From Flammeovirga sp. OC4 (GTDB taxonomy: Bacteria; Bacteroidota; Bacteroidia; Cytophagales; Flammeovirgaceae), in assembly GCF_000812565.1 (NCBI RefSeq), contig NZ_JTAM01000002.1:124001-188000 (forward strand): DNA of 64,000 nucleotides, written 5' to 3'. Within the stretch, counting starts at the first letter, position 1. Every line of letters starts with the position of its first letter. The notes under the pieces are model-generated. The model saw only the letters and a list, made by a program, of their open reading frames with translations. It searched no databases and was not told where the DNA came from. The position numbers were made by a program, and so were the translations under genes. Below, one piece after another: positions 34,094 to 42,997 of this stretch.

Positions 34094-36274
34094 TTAGTTT
34101 TTTACTAATGTCATTTCTTCAATCAATCGAGGGCATTCGCCATATTTATCTACAATAAATAATACATATCGAATATCCACAATAATATTTCTACATTTCA
34201 CGGGGTCAAACATTAAGTCTGACATCGTAGATTCCCAAGTTCTGTCGAAGTTAATGCCAATCAACTGACCTTCCGCATTGATTACTGGAGAACCAGAGTT
34301 ACCACCCGTAGTATGGTTTGAACCAGTGATACAAACCATCATTTTTCCATCTTCCCCGTATTGACCATAATCTTTATTTTTATAAAGGTCCATCAATTTT
34401 TGAGGAACATAGAATTCATGAGTTTTAGGAACATCTGTTCTTCTTTTTTCAATCACACCTTCAAGAGTAGTGTAATATTTAAATTCAACGCCATCTCTTG
34501 GTTCTGAACCTTCAATTTTACCATAAGTAACTCTTAGGGTACTGTTGGCGTCAGACCAATACTGCTTACTTGCACCTTTCACATTGGCAACGTATTCTCT
34601 GTTCGGGAATACCTCTTTTAGTGCTTTAACATAAGTACGCATTGACAAATCGATTTCTTTACTTAATCGATCATATTCATCCGCAATTTGGTCACGGTAT
34701 ATATCATTGATTTCTTTTCCAATAACAAAAGCTGGATCTTTAGCTATTTTCTTGTAAATACTTTCTTGAGATCCATTCAGTACTTTCATTAGTTTTTCTT
34801 CATTAGAGAAAAGACTCTTTTTGTATACTGTTTGTGCTAATTTTTCAAAATCTTCCTTTTCCTTAGCTTTGGCAAATGAAGAAGGTAAGAACGAGGCGTC
34901 AATAGCGTCAGAATACATAGATGATGCAGAAATAAAGACTTCTTTATCAGTTGCTAGATCATAATTCTTATAAAATGCTTTTGCACTACCTTTTAGTTTT
35001 TTTAATGCCATGCTAAACTCAGGCGTACCAGGCTTTTGTTTTTTTAAAGCGGTAAAACCTAATGAAAAACGAAGAATTTCAGGACCATAATACAACTCCT
35101 CAATGTAAAGGTCTCTTCCTAATTGATATTTTTCAATGGCCTTGAAGCTTTCTTGGAATTTGTTTAATAAGCTTTCGTACTCTTTGTTACCCTTTACGGC
35201 TTTTGCAAACATTTCCTCTTGCTCATTCTTCTTTTCGATGGCATCAAGTCTTTTCAGTCCTTTACTTTCACCAATCCATTTTTTATAAGCATTTGCCACA
35301 CGTGCCTTTTTTGCAGAATATTTAATTCTTACAGCATCGTCAGCAGCCATATTCTTGTCATAGATTGCAATGGTCTTCTCACGCATCGCAATTTTGATAG
35401 GGTTAGATGTGTCTACAGTGTATGAAACCCCATCTGAAGGTAAATACTGTTTCGTTCTTCCTGGGAACCCATAAACCATTGTAAAATCATCAGGTTTTAC
35501 ACCGCTCAATGAGATTGGGAAGTGGTATTTTGGAGTGTAAGGAACGTTATCTTCAGAGTATTCAGCAGGTTTACCTTCTTTGTCGGCATAGATTCTGAAA
35601 ATAGAGAAGTCACCAGTATGACGAGGCCATACCCAGTTGTCAGTATCACCACCGTATTTGCCAATAGAAGAAGGTGGAGCAAATACCAATCGAATATCTT
35701 TGAAAGTCTCCATGATAAACATGTAATATTCATTACCATAGAAGAAAGGCTTAATGATAAAGTCGTAATGCGTTCCTTTTATTGCCGCTTCACCCACTTT
35801 TTCAATATTAGCTTGAATAATTTCTTGACGTTTTTCTTCATCCATGCCGTCTTTTACACCGTCAAGAATACTTTTTGTTACATCATCAATTCGTACTACA
35901 AAACTAACAGTCAGTCCATTATTGGGAAGTTCTTCACCAAAAGATTGAGCAGCAAACCCGTCTGTTAGTAAATCGTTTTCAACAGTGGAGTGTGATTGGA
36001 TTTGTCCATAACCACAATGATGATTCGTCAAGATAAGTCCTTTATTCGAAACTACTTCACCTGTACAACCTCTACCAAACCAAACCACAGCATCTTTCAT
36101 ACTGGATTTATTGACAGAGTAGATATCTTCTGCTGTTAATTTAAAGCCATTGGCTTGCATGTCATCTTCATTGAGTTGTTGTAGTAATGAAGGGAGCCAC
36201 ATTCCTTCATGTGCGATAGAAGATAATGGAGCCAATATACATGCAACCACTAAAAAGTGTATGTATTTTTTCAT
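34094..36274 (-). CDS. S46-family dipeptidyl peptidase, DPP11-like
   Basis: 726 residues. After a signal peptide (1-21) comes the double beta-barrel of S46 peptidases: catalytic His85 in LTNHHCGYGQ, the Asp in GGDTDNWVWPRH, and Ser660 in TTGGNSGSPV. The helical lid lies between. These enzymes release dipeptides from the N-terminus of periplasmic peptides. The residue 18 positions after the Ser is Arg (INFDRTWE), equal to Arg673 of Porphyromonas gingivalis DPP11, which sets a preference for Asp/Glu at P1; DPP7 has Gly there. Single gene. Confidence 0.93.
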   Translation of the reverse strand: MKKYIHFLVVACILAPLSSIAHEGMWLPSLLQQLNEDDMQANGFKLTAEDIYSVNKSSMKDAVVWFGRGCTGEVVSNKGLILTNHHCGYGQIQSHSTVENDLLTDGFAAQSFGEELPNNGLTVSFVVRIDDVTKSILDGVKDGMDEEKRQEIIQANIEKVGEAAIKGTHYDFIIKPFFYGNEYYMFIMETFKDIRLVFAPPSSIGKYGGDTDNWVWPRHTGDFSIFRIYADKEGKPAEYSEDNVPYTPKYHFPISLSGVKPDDFTMVYGFPGRTKQYLPSDGVSYTVDTSNPIKIAMREKTIAIYDKNMAADDAVRIKYSAKKARVANAYKKWIGESKGLKRLDAIEKKNEQEEMFAKAVKGNKEYESLLNKFQESFKAIEKYQLGRDLYIEELYYGPEILRFSLGFTALKKQKPGTPEFSMALKKLKGSAKAFYKNYDLATDKEVFISASSMYSDAIDASFLPSSFAKAKEKEDFEKLAQTVYKKSLFSNEEKLMKVLNGSQESIYKKIAKDPAFVIGKEINDIYRDQIADEYDRLSKEIDLSMRTYVKALKEVFPNREYVANVKGASKQYWSDANSTLRVTYGKIEGSEPRDGVEFKYYTTLEGVIEKRRTDVPKTHEFYVPQKLMDLYKNKDYGQYGEDGKMMVCITGSNHTTGGNSGSPVINAEGQLIGINFDRTWESTMSDLMFDPVKCRNIIVDIRYVLFIVDKYGECPRLIEEMTLVKN

Positions 36275-36462
36275 TTCAATTAAGAATAAGTGTTTATAAA
36301 ATATGGTTAATCACTATAGCACTGTAGCTGTATAGAACAGTAGCATTGAGGTAGTATATTAAGTTAATTTTTTTGTCTTACATCAACAAAAAGTTTAACG
36401 AAAAAAATCAATACACTACTAAATGCTATTTTCTATTTCAGACGTATAAAAATAGTGCTATG

Positions 36463-36493
36463 AAAAAGCCGAAATTGATTATCCAACTTCGGC
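36463..36493 (-). terminator. Intrinsic terminator of the lepB operon
   Basis: On the minus strand GCCGAAGTTG pairs with CAATTTCGGC with one mismatch, followed by TTTTTC. It lies 48 bases past the lepB stop and ends the parA-parB-DUF5683-dapB-lepB operon. An extra small hairpin (ATGACTC/GAGTCAT) sits between. Confidence 0.75.
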
Positions 36494-36540
36494 AAATTTG
36501 ATATTTTTTGATGACTCTTGAAATGAGTGGAGTCATTTAA

Positions 36541-37644
36541 TTAGTCAATGAAATTAAATATCCTTTTCCATCTGATCATTGAAGCATCAGGATTTCTATC
36601 CATAGACATCCAAACCATTACAGCTTTACCAATGATGTGATCAGCAGGTACATAACCCCAGTAGCGTGAATCTAGAGAGTTGTGTCTGTTGTCACCCATC
36701 ATAAAGTAGTAATTTTGTTGTATGGTATAAGTGTCTTGAACTTGACCATCAATAGATAACTGACCATCTTTGAATACAACATTTTCGTTGTCTTCGTATT
36801 TGGTGATGATGTCTTTATACTGTGACCAGTTGTCGTTTGTAATTTTTACGACATCACCTTCTTTAGGAATATAAAGAGGACCGAAGTTATCAATACTCCA
36901 AACGTTGTTAGGATTTTGAGGGAAAACAGATGGATCTTCTCTTGCGTAAATTTTCTCTACGCTTTCGATAAAATCTAATTTTCTCAATTCCTTCGCTGTA
37001 TGAAGAGGAAGCATTGCAGAGTAAGTAAATTTACCCTCTGGTCCAGGAATCATTTTCAGTCTATAATGCCCTACATTGTTATAATCGTAAGCATAAACAT
37101 TATATCTTTCTAATGTTCTTTTCCCAATTTGAGCGTTAGAAACTATTCTATATTGTGTTTCACTGTCTTCTGGAACTTCCACACGGTTGCCGTTAATGAA
37201 AACTTCCTGGTTTTTGATCTGAAGAGTATCACCCGCTATACCAATACATCTTTTGATATAATTGAGTTTCATATCAGAAGGGAAGCCTTCCTCTGCAGGG
37301 TAGTTAAATACTACGACATCATTGTTTTTGACGTCCGTAAAACCAGGTAATCTAAATTGTGGTAGTTGAATCCAGTCTAAAAAAGAAGGAATCTGAGTAC
37401 CCCAAATAGTTTGGTGGGTTAAAGGAAGTTGAAGCACTGTTTTAGGCGTTCTTGGACCATAATGTACCTTACTTACAAATAGATAATCACCTACAAGAAG
37501 TGATTTTTCCATAGAAGAGGTAGGAATAGTAAACGCCTCAAATGCAGCCCAACGGATTAGTGTTGCCGCAATAACAGCAAAAATCAAGGCGTCAGTCCAT
37601 TCCTGAACGACACCTTTTTTCTTTTTATCTTTTTTATTGCTCAT
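36541..37644 (-). CDS. lepB: Signal peptidase I
   Basis: 367 residues, the long Bacteroidetes form. A cytosolic basic N-terminus is followed by one membrane helix (about 19-37). The catalytic Ser44 is in FTIPTSSMEKSLLVGDYLF, and the general base Lys131 in NYIKRCIGIAGD. Box E, MMGDNRHNSLDSRYWG, comes near the C-terminus. A 150-residue insertion between boxes D and E makes it longer than the E. coli enzyme. It cleaves signal peptides of exported proteins at the periplasmic face. Last gene of the par-dapB operon. Confidence 0.96.
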   Translation of the reverse strand: MSNKKDKKKKGVVQEWTDALIFAVIAATLIRWAAFEAFTIPTSSMEKSLLVGDYLFVSKVHYGPRTPKTVLQLPLTHQTIWGTQIPSFLDWIQLPQFRLPGFTDVKNNDVVVFNYPAEEGFPSDMKLNYIKRCIGIAGDTLQIKNQEVFINGNRVEVPEDSETQYRIVSNAQIGKRTLERYNVYAYDYNNVGHYRLKMIPGPEGKFTYSAMLPLHTAKELRKLDFIESVEKIYAREDPSVFPQNPNNVWSIDNFGPLYIPKEGDVVKITNDNWSQYKDIITKYEDNENVVFKDGQLSIDGQVQDTYTIQQNYYFMMGDNRHNSLDSRYWGYVPADHIIGKAVMVWMSMDRNPDASMIRWKRIFNFID

Positions 37645-37667
37645 TGTTTTTTCTAAGTCAGATTAAT

Positions 37668-38393
37668 TTACAATGCTAGCATGTCTTGCATACCGAAGAT
37701 ACCTTCTTTTTGATGCAACCATTCACCTGCTAATACAGCACCAAGAGCAAAACCCTTTCTTGTGAAAGCAGTGTGTTTGATATCAATTCTATCAATTTCT
37801 GAAGTATAAGAAACCTCGTGCGTACCTGGTACTTCTGGCTCTCTTACTGCTTCAATTTCAATACCATTATCAACCGCTTCATCTTCTCCCTGAAGCGTCC
37901 ATTTGTCAACTCCTTCAAAGTTTTCAATAACACCTTCCGCTAAAGTAATAGCAGTACCAGAAGGAGCATCTAATTTTTGAGTGTGATGAATTTCAACCAT
38001 TGAAGATTTGTATTCAGCGTTGAAAGCACTCATCATTTTGGCTAATTTCTTATTTAATTCAAAGAAAATATTTACGCCTAAGCTGTAATTGGAAGCATAG
38101 AAGAAAGCGGTTTTATTTTCTTTAGTCGTTGTTTCTACTACTTCTTTTTGCTCTAACCAGCCAGTAGTACCAGAAACAACTCTGATTCCTTTATCCAGGC
38201 ATTTTTTGATATTAGCATACGCAGCACTTGGTTGTGTAAACTCAATGGCAACATCTACTGAAGCAGGATCAATAGTGTCCAAGTCAGAAGCATTGTCTTT
38301 ATCAATAATACCGGCAATATTATGTCCTCTTTCTTTTAATATTTGTTCAATGGTTTGACCCATTTTGCCATATCCAATTAATAGAAAATTCAT
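37668..38393 (-). CDS. dapB: 4-hydroxy-tetrahydrodipicolinate reductase
   Basis: 241 residues. It reduces the product of DapA with NAD(P)H in the lysine/diaminopimelate pathway and so feeds peptidoglycan. The N-terminal GYGKMGQTIEQILKERGH is the nucleotide-binding loop. VVSGTTGWL, ASNYSLGVNIFFELNKKLA and EIHHTQKLDAPSGTA (catalytic His and Lys) complete the set. It is shorter than the E. coli enzyme, as usual in Bacteroidetes. It lies 8 bases behind the DUF5683 gene and 23 bases before lepB. Confidence 0.96.
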   Translation of the reverse strand: MNFLLIGYGKMGQTIEQILKERGHNIAGIIDKDNASDLDTIDPASVDVAIEFTQPSAAYANIKKCLDKGIRVVSGTTGWLEQKEVVETTTKENKTAFFYASNYSLGVNIFFELNKKLAKMMSAFNAEYKSSMVEIHHTQKLDAPSGTAITLAEGVIENFEGVDKWTLQGEDEAVDNGIEIEAVREPEVPGTHEVSYTSEIDRIDIKHTAFTRKGFALGAVLAGEWLHQKEGIFGMQDMLAL

Positions 38394-38401
38394 TTGTTAT
38401 T

Positions 38402-39115
38402 TTATTTTGAACTTAATTTTAAAGATACCGTCATTCCTACTGCAGGAAGTCCAGTGTAAGGATCTGCTATCGCTGCAGGTTTCACTTTCATTGATAGATC
38501 CTCACTGATATCATAGTATTTTAAATGTTGGTCTACTGCTGCATCTAAAGCCCCTAATAGATACCACATGCATGATAATATAATCATGAAGTCACGGTCT
38601 CTTCTGAAATTATCTCTTCGCTGACGCAAGTTGTCAACTGACAAGTTTTGATAAATTTCAGGGATTAGATGATCGTTTGTTGGGTCTGCATCTGCTTTGT
38701 AAGCAAGCCAGTGTCCCGTTTCAACCATATTATTATGATTGAATTGTACGAAGTAAATAAAAACAGTCATACCACCATAAAGCAATGGTAACTTCCAAAG
38801 CTTGCGATTGTAAATCTGTCCTAAACCAGGTACTGCAATAGTATAAAAAGAAGCTTTTGTTGGCTCAGTAATGTATTTGTACTGTGTCTTTTTTTCCTTC
38901 TTTCTTGCTTTTTGGTCAATATGGTTAGGTATTGCAGAAATAGAACTCAAAGAATCCAACGATTTTTGATTTCGTTCTTCTGCTGATAATCCATCATCTC
39001 CATCAGTGGACTCTTCTTTCTGAGGTATTGTTTGAGCAACCCCTTTAGAAGCACTGAAGAAAACAAAAAATGATGTGATGAATATAAAAGCGATATGTAC
39101 GCACTTGTTGAGCAT
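38402..39115 (-). CDS. DUF5683 membrane protein
   Basis: 237 residues with an N-terminal signal/membrane helix (about 7-27, ending SKGVAQ) and a polar, charged stretch. The conserved block PTKASFYTIAVPGLGQIYNR is followed by a second membrane segment (LLYGGMTVFIYFVQF) and a third near 190. The PGLGQIYNRK phrase and the place between parB and dapB are typical of DUF5683 in Bacteroidetes. The function is unknown. Its ATG overlaps the parB stop in a TAATG junction, implying translational coupling. Confidence 0.88.
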   Translation of the reverse strand: MLNKCVHIAFIFITSFFVFFSASKGVAQTIPQKEESTDGDDGLSAEERNQKSLDSLSSISAIPNHIDQKARKKEKKTQYKYITEPTKASFYTIAVPGLGQIYNRKLWKLPLLYGGMTVFIYFVQFNHNNMVETGHWLAYKADADPTNDHLIPEIYQNLSVDNLRQRRDNFRRDRDFMIILSCMWYLLGALDAAVDQHLKYYDISEDLSMKVKPAAIADPYTGLPAVGMTVSLKLSSK

Positions 39116-40068
39116 TAGTGAGTTTTTAAAATATCTAAGATGCGATTGAGGTCTTCAATGGATTGATAAGGTATTTTAATTTCTCCCTTACCATCATCTG
39201 CATTCTTTATTTTAATTTGAGTACCAAAATGTGTAGACAGATCTCTTTGTAAACGGCTGAATTCAAAATCAAGAGGTTCTTTCTTTGATTTCGCTTTAGC
39301 ACTTAGAGGATCTTTCCCTTGAATGATATCTCTAACTAGGTTTTCAGTTTTTCGAACAGAAAGTTCACTTTTGACAACAGTATCATACAATGCTAATTGT
39401 ACTTCAATACTGTTTACATTAACCAAAGCCCTAGCATGACCCATTGAAATAACACCTTTTCTTAATCCGCTTTGGATCTCAGGTGGTAATTTTAATAATC
39501 TAAGGTAATTGGCAACTGTAGATCTCTTTTTTCCAACTCTATCTCCTAGTTCTTCTTGCTTCAATTCACATTCGGCAATTAAACGTTGATAAGAGATAGC
39601 AACTTCAATAGGGTTTAAGTCTTCCCTCTGAATGTTCTCAATCAATGCCATTTCTAGCATCTGAGTATCATTGGCTCCTTTGATATAAGCAGGGATTTTT
39701 TCTAATCCCGCCATTTTTGAAGCTCTCCAACGACGCTCTCCAGAAATGATTTGATATTGTTGGTCCGTAAGTTTTCTTACAGTAATTGGTTGAATAATGC
39801 CTTGTACTCGAATTGAATCAGCTAATTCTTTTAACGCTTCGTCTTGAAATTCTAAACGTGGCTGAAAAGGATTTCTTTCAACATAGTCAATAGAAATCTC
39901 ATCAAGTTTCTCTACCACAGTAATACTTGTGGGTTGATTTTCTTCAACCTCTTTTTGTGCAGTAGATGTACTTGTTTCTGTTTTATTACTTTCACCAAGT
40001 ATGGCACCAAGTCCTTTACCAAGTGCTTTTCTTTTTTTTAAGGTCTTTTTTTCAGAGTTGTCCGGCAT
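39115..40068 (-). CDS. parB: Chromosome partitioning protein ParB
   Basis: 317 residues. It begins with a basic segment typical of ParB (KALGKGLGAILG). The CTPase/ParB-N domain has the boxes NPFQPRLEF, GIIQPITVRKL and YQIISGERRWRASKMAG. IENIQREDLNPIEVA, the helix-turn-helix (EELGDRVGKKRSTVANYLRL) and a C-terminal dimerisation part follow. It loads at parS sites and slides to organise the origin. No parS-like 16-mer was recognised by eye in this window. It is co-transcribed with parA upstream (55-base gap). Confidence 0.96.
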   Translation of the reverse strand: MPDNSEKKTLKKRKALGKGLGAILGESNKTETSTSTAQKEVEENQPTSITVVEKLDEISIDYVERNPFQPRLEFQDEALKELADSIRVQGIIQPITVRKLTDQQYQIISGERRWRASKMAGLEKIPAYIKGANDTQMLEMALIENIQREDLNPIEVAISYQRLIAECELKQEELGDRVGKKRSTVANYLRLLKLPPEIQSGLRKGVISMGHARALVNVNSIEVQLALYDTVVKSELSVRKTENLVRDIIQGKDPLSAKAKSKKEPLDFEFSRLQRDLSTHFGTQIKIKNADDGKGEIKIPYQSIEDLNRILDILKTH

Positions 40069-40123
40069 ATTCTATTTTCGCCAATATCAAAGGTTATAAA
40101 AATTTATTGTACCTAATTTTAGG

Positions 40124-40903
40124 TTAGGCTTTAACGGGTATATTATTTTTTGTGAGTATTTCTTGCGCCAAGTTCAAATAACAAACGGCCCCTTTGCTAA
40201 CGGCATCATGAGCAATAACAGGAACACCAAAACTTGGAGCTTCACTTAATTTAATATTTCTTGGAATAATAACATCAAATACCAGGTCGTTTAAGTGTTT
40301 TTTCACTTCTTCAACCACTTGGTTCGATAAACGTAAACGCGTATCGTACATTGTCATCAAAATACCCTCAATTAAAAGATTCGGATTTAATCTTGATTGA
40401 ATTAATTTGACAGTATTTAATAATTTATCCAAACCTTCAAGAGCATAAAACTCACATTGTACAGGTACAATTACAGAGTCAGCAGCAGTTAGTGCATTGA
40501 CCGTAATTAAACCTAATGAAGGGGAACAATCAATAATGATGAAGTCATAAGAGTCTTTGATTTTCTCTAATGCTTTCAACATTCTTGTTTCTCTATCTTC
40601 AATATCGATCATTTCGATTTCAGCACCTACCAAATCAATATGGGAAGGGATGATGTCTAAATAATCATATTCTGAATTTATAATAATATCACTAACATTG
40701 ATGTCTTCCACCATGCAGTTATAGATACTTTTTCTCTCTTCTTTGGGGTCAAGATTCAGTCCTGAAGTTGAGTTTGCTTGTGGATCGGCATCTACCAAAA
40801 GAGTATTATATTCCATTGCTGCAAAACTTGCGGCAAGGTTGACTGCAGTTGTTGTTTTACCAACACCACCTTTTTGATTGGCTACAGCGATTATTTTTCC
40901 CAT
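40124..40903 (-). CDS. parA: Chromosome partitioning ATPase ParA (Soj)
   Basis: 259 residues. The deviant Walker A motif KGGVGKTTTAVNLAASFA lies at the N-terminus. Walker A' (LLVDADPQANSTSGL) and Walker B (FIIIDCSPSLGLITVNAL) follow. The short N-terminus, without a DNA-binding domain, marks the chromosomal Soj type. It forms ATP-dependent dimers on DNA that move ParB-bound origins. First gene of the operon, with a TATATTTG box (complement of 40934-40941) 30 bases before the start. Confidence 0.97.
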   Translation of the reverse strand: MGKIIAVANQKGGVGKTTTAVNLAASFAAMEYNTLLVDADPQANSTSGLNLDPKEERKSIYNCMVEDINVSDIIINSEYDYLDIIPSHIDLVGAEIEMIDIEDRETRMLKALEKIKDSYDFIIIDCSPSLGLITVNALTAADSVIVPVQCEFYALEGLDKLLNTVKLIQSRLNPNLLIEGILMTMYDTRLRLSNQVVEEVKKHLNDLVFDVIIPRNIKLSEAPSFGVPVIAHDAVSKGAVCYLNLAQEILTKNNIPVKA

Positions 40904-40933
40904 GAATATCTCTTTCTAAATTTTGTTTGTCTA

Positions 40934-40941
40934 CAAATATA
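40934..40941 (-). promoter_or_regulatory. -7 promoter box of the parA operon
   Basis: On the minus strand TATATTTG matches TAnnTTTG exactly, 30 bases before the parA ATG. No clear -33 TTG is seen. Confidence 0.5.
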
Positions 40942-40981
40942 GTTTTAATTCATACACATTTAAAAAAAGTCACTACTTTAT

Positions 40982-41623
40982 TCAAAGTGTATGAAATTCA
41001 TAACCTTTATTTGAAAAATATTGTAAATATCGGGGCAAAACGTACTTTAAATTCTTTTCTGCTTTAATACTATCATGGAAAACGATGATAGACCCATTCT
41101 CCGTATTTTTAATAGCTGCTTTTAAACAACTTTCTTTTTTATAATTCTTATTGTAGTCTCTCGTCAGCACATGCCACATGATAATTTCATAATCAACTAG
41201 AAGTTGTTGCATCATTTTTTTTCCTACTTGACCATGAGGAGGTCTAAAGAGAGGTTTTCCTGATTCAACATTGTATAGTGGATTACTTTTCATGATAGTA
41301 TCGCATTCCTTTACATTTTGTAGGTAATTGGGTAGACTTTTTTTCCAATACTGTAAGTGATTGAAGGTGTGATTACCAACTTTGTGACCGTGTTCTAGTA
41401 CTTGCTGATATACTTCTGGGTGTTTGCGGATATTATCCCCAACACAGAAGAATGTTGCTTTTGCATTATATTTTTTGAGCTCATCTAACACCCAAGGGGT
41501 GATTTCAGGTATAGGACCGTCATCAAATGTTAGATATAATATAGGAGAGGTAGTAGCCTCCTTTTTCCAGACTAGACTTGGGAAAATTTTATTTCTAAAA
41601 ATACTACCTACTTTTTGAATCAT
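40982..41623 (-). CDS. Polysaccharide deacetylase (NodB homology)
   Basis: 213 residues from the ATG at 41623, since the longer frame starts at GTG. The NodB motifs are all present: TFDDGP (catalytic Asp and metal Asp), HKVGNHTFNHLQYW (metal His pair), RPPHGQ and the late HDS. The enzyme removes acetyl groups from N-acetylglucosamine polymers such as peptidoglycan or an exopolysaccharide. No signal peptide is seen, though the first residues (MIQKVGSIFRNKIFPSLVW) may bind the membrane. Single gene, divergent from the ilv leader. Confidence 0.9.
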   Translation of the reverse strand: MIQKVGSIFRNKIFPSLVWKKEATTSPILYLTFDDGPIPEITPWVLDELKKYNAKATFFCVGDNIRKHPEVYQQVLEHGHKVGNHTFNHLQYWKKSLPNYLQNVKECDTIMKSNPLYNVESGKPLFRPPHGQVGKKMMQQLLVDYEIIMWHVLTRDYNKNYKKESCLKAAIKNTENGSIIVFHDSIKAEKNLKYVLPRYLQYFSNKGYEFHTL

Positions 41624-41800
41624 ATGACAACACTTTAGTGCATTTTTCACAAATATAATAGATATGAAAAATGATTAGGAATGATATTTATAACATAGCT
41701 TTAATTTATTAAAATCAATGTTTCAACTATGAAATTAAAGAAAAAAACAGTTTAGACTTCGTAATTATTTATAAAAACTAACCCTTCATTCGTATATATA

Positions 41801-41833
41801 TTTGCAAAATAAAAGGTAAGGTCTTTATATTTG
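41801..41833 (+). promoter_or_regulatory. Promoter of the ilv operon
   Basis: A -33 TTTG (41801-41804), 21 bases and a -7 TATATTTG (41826-41833) match the Bacteroidetes consensus. The predicted start near 41840 lies about 13 bases before the leader-peptide ATG at 41853. A second TATATTTG at 41797-41804 overlaps the -33 box. Confidence 0.65.
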
Positions 41834-41852
41834 ATGTAAACAATGATCGAAA

Positions 41853-41924
41853 ATGTTGAAGAAAACGCAAAATATCGTCCTTATTATTATTAATACTATT
41901 GTCGTCCTTCTCAAAGGAAGATAA
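41853..41924 (+). CDS. ilv operon leader peptide (23 residues)
   Basis: ATG at 41853, TAA at 41922-41924. The peptide is MLKKTQ followed by NIVLIIINTIVVLL and KGR. From residue 8 to 20, eleven of thirteen residues are Ile, Val or Leu (five Ile, three Val, three Leu), and a further one is Thr, the precursor of Ile. Such a run of control codons just before an antiterminator/terminator pair and the genes for Ile/Val/Leu synthesis is the mark of a classical attenuation leader, as in ilvGMEDA and ilvBN of enterobacteria. The stop codon lies within the left arm of the antiterminator, so a ribosome that finishes would block it. Confidence 0.85.
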   Translation: MLKKTQNIVLIIINTIVVLLKGR

Positions 41925-42003
41925 TGGCAGGATCTTATATTGCATAAATCATAATAAAGAACGGCCATTGTCAAGACTAATAAATTCTGACAGTGGTTTT
42001 TTT
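41920..42003 (+). promoter_or_regulatory. Transcription attenuator of the ilv operon
   Basis: Terminator: CCATTGTCA (41965-41973) pairs with TGACAGTGG (41988-41996, one T-G), followed by seven T. Antiterminator: GATAATGGC (41920-41928) can pair with GCCATTGTC (41964-41972) over 9 bp with one U-G, using the left terminator arm. The leader stop codon lies in GATAATGGC. A ribosome stalled at scarce Ile/Val/Leu codons leaves this arm free and allows read-through; one that reaches the stop covers it and termination follows. A small TCCTT/AAGGA hairpin in the leader codons could serve as pause site. Confidence 0.85.
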
Positions 42004-42063
42004 ATTGCTCAAACATTCAAGTCATTCATTTAAGTAGTTAGGTAACCAATAAAGTCTTCTGCC

Positions 42064-42960
42064 ATGTTGAAATATTATGACAAAGATACAGTGATTTTCC
42101 ATAATGGAGAATTCGTGAAAGCTGAAGAGGCAAAGGCTGATTTATTTTCTCAGTCATTGCACTATGGTAATGGTGTTTTTGATGCTGTAAGGGCTTATGA
42201 TACAGCATTAGGACCGCATATTTTTAAAGCAAAAGAACACTACACACGTTTTTTAGAGGCCGCAAAAACAATGCACCTCGACTTACCTTACAGTGTAGAT
42301 GAACTGGTGGGGATTACTTATCAACTACTTGAAGAAAACGGTTTCACTGATGCATATGTTAGACCATTAGTATATGCAAGTGCCAATATGGATTTAACAC
42401 CTACTAAAACGCATAACTTATTTATTGCGGCTTGGAGATGGGATAAATTCTTAGGAAAAGACTTATTAGATATTACAATATCAAAATATACACGTCCTAG
42501 TCCTTATTCATTTAATGTGGAGGCAAAAATTTCTGGACACTATATTAATAGTATAGTATCTATTGCAGAAGCAAAAGACAGAGGTTTTGATGATGCTTTA
42601 TTATTAGATGTAGAAGGATATGTAGCAGAGGGAACAGGAGCCAACTTCTTCTTTGAAAAAGGAGGTAAACTTTATACTTCTCAAAAAGGACACATCTATC
42701 CAGGAATTACAAGAAATGTGGTTTTCGGAATTGCTAAAAGCTTAGGCGTTGAAGTAGTAGAAGGACAATTTAAACCGGAAGATTTAAAAGATATCGATGG
42801 AGCGTTCTTCACTGGTACTGCAGCCCAAATTACAGGGATTAGCAGTATTGATCGTCAGCCAATGAAAAAGAACTGGGAAGATACAATTGGTTGTGAAGTG
42901 TTTGAGAAATACAGACAGTTCGTAACTCAAAGTGAGTACGATAACTACTCCATCATTTAA
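42064..42960 (+). CDS. ilvE: Branched-chain amino acid aminotransferase
   Basis: 298 residues, class IV fold. It performs the last, reversible step of Ile, Val and Leu synthesis with PLP and glutamate. The PLP-binding Lys155 lies in NVEAKISGHYINS. The class IV signatures are SLHYGNGVFDAVRAY near the N-terminus and the late EGTGANFFFEKGGKLYTS, GITRNVVFGIAKSLG and FFTGTAAQITGISSID. It is the first gene of the operon behind the attenuator; ilvD starts 37 bases later. Confidence 0.95.
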   Translation: MLKYYDKDTVIFHNGEFVKAEEAKADLFSQSLHYGNGVFDAVRAYDTALGPHIFKAKEHYTRFLEAAKTMHLDLPYSVDELVGITYQLLEENGFTDAYVRPLVYASANMDLTPTKTHNLFIAAWRWDKFLGKDLLDITISKYTRPSPYSFNVEAKISGHYINSIVSIAEAKDRGFDDALLLDVEGYVAEGTGANFFFEKGGKLYTSQKGHIYPGITRNVVFGIAKSLGVEVVEGQFKPEDLKDIDGAFFTGTAAQITGISSIDRQPMKKNWEDTIGCEVFEKYRQFVTQSEYDNYSII

Positions 42961-42997
42961 TGTACTAATCAGACAAACTAATAGATATTAAAAGATT

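Noticed and set aside
35522-35968. 148-codon frame antisense to the S46 peptidase
   Set aside because: Shadow of a conserved gene: no family resemblance, no promoter, and the opposite frame carries the catalytic region.
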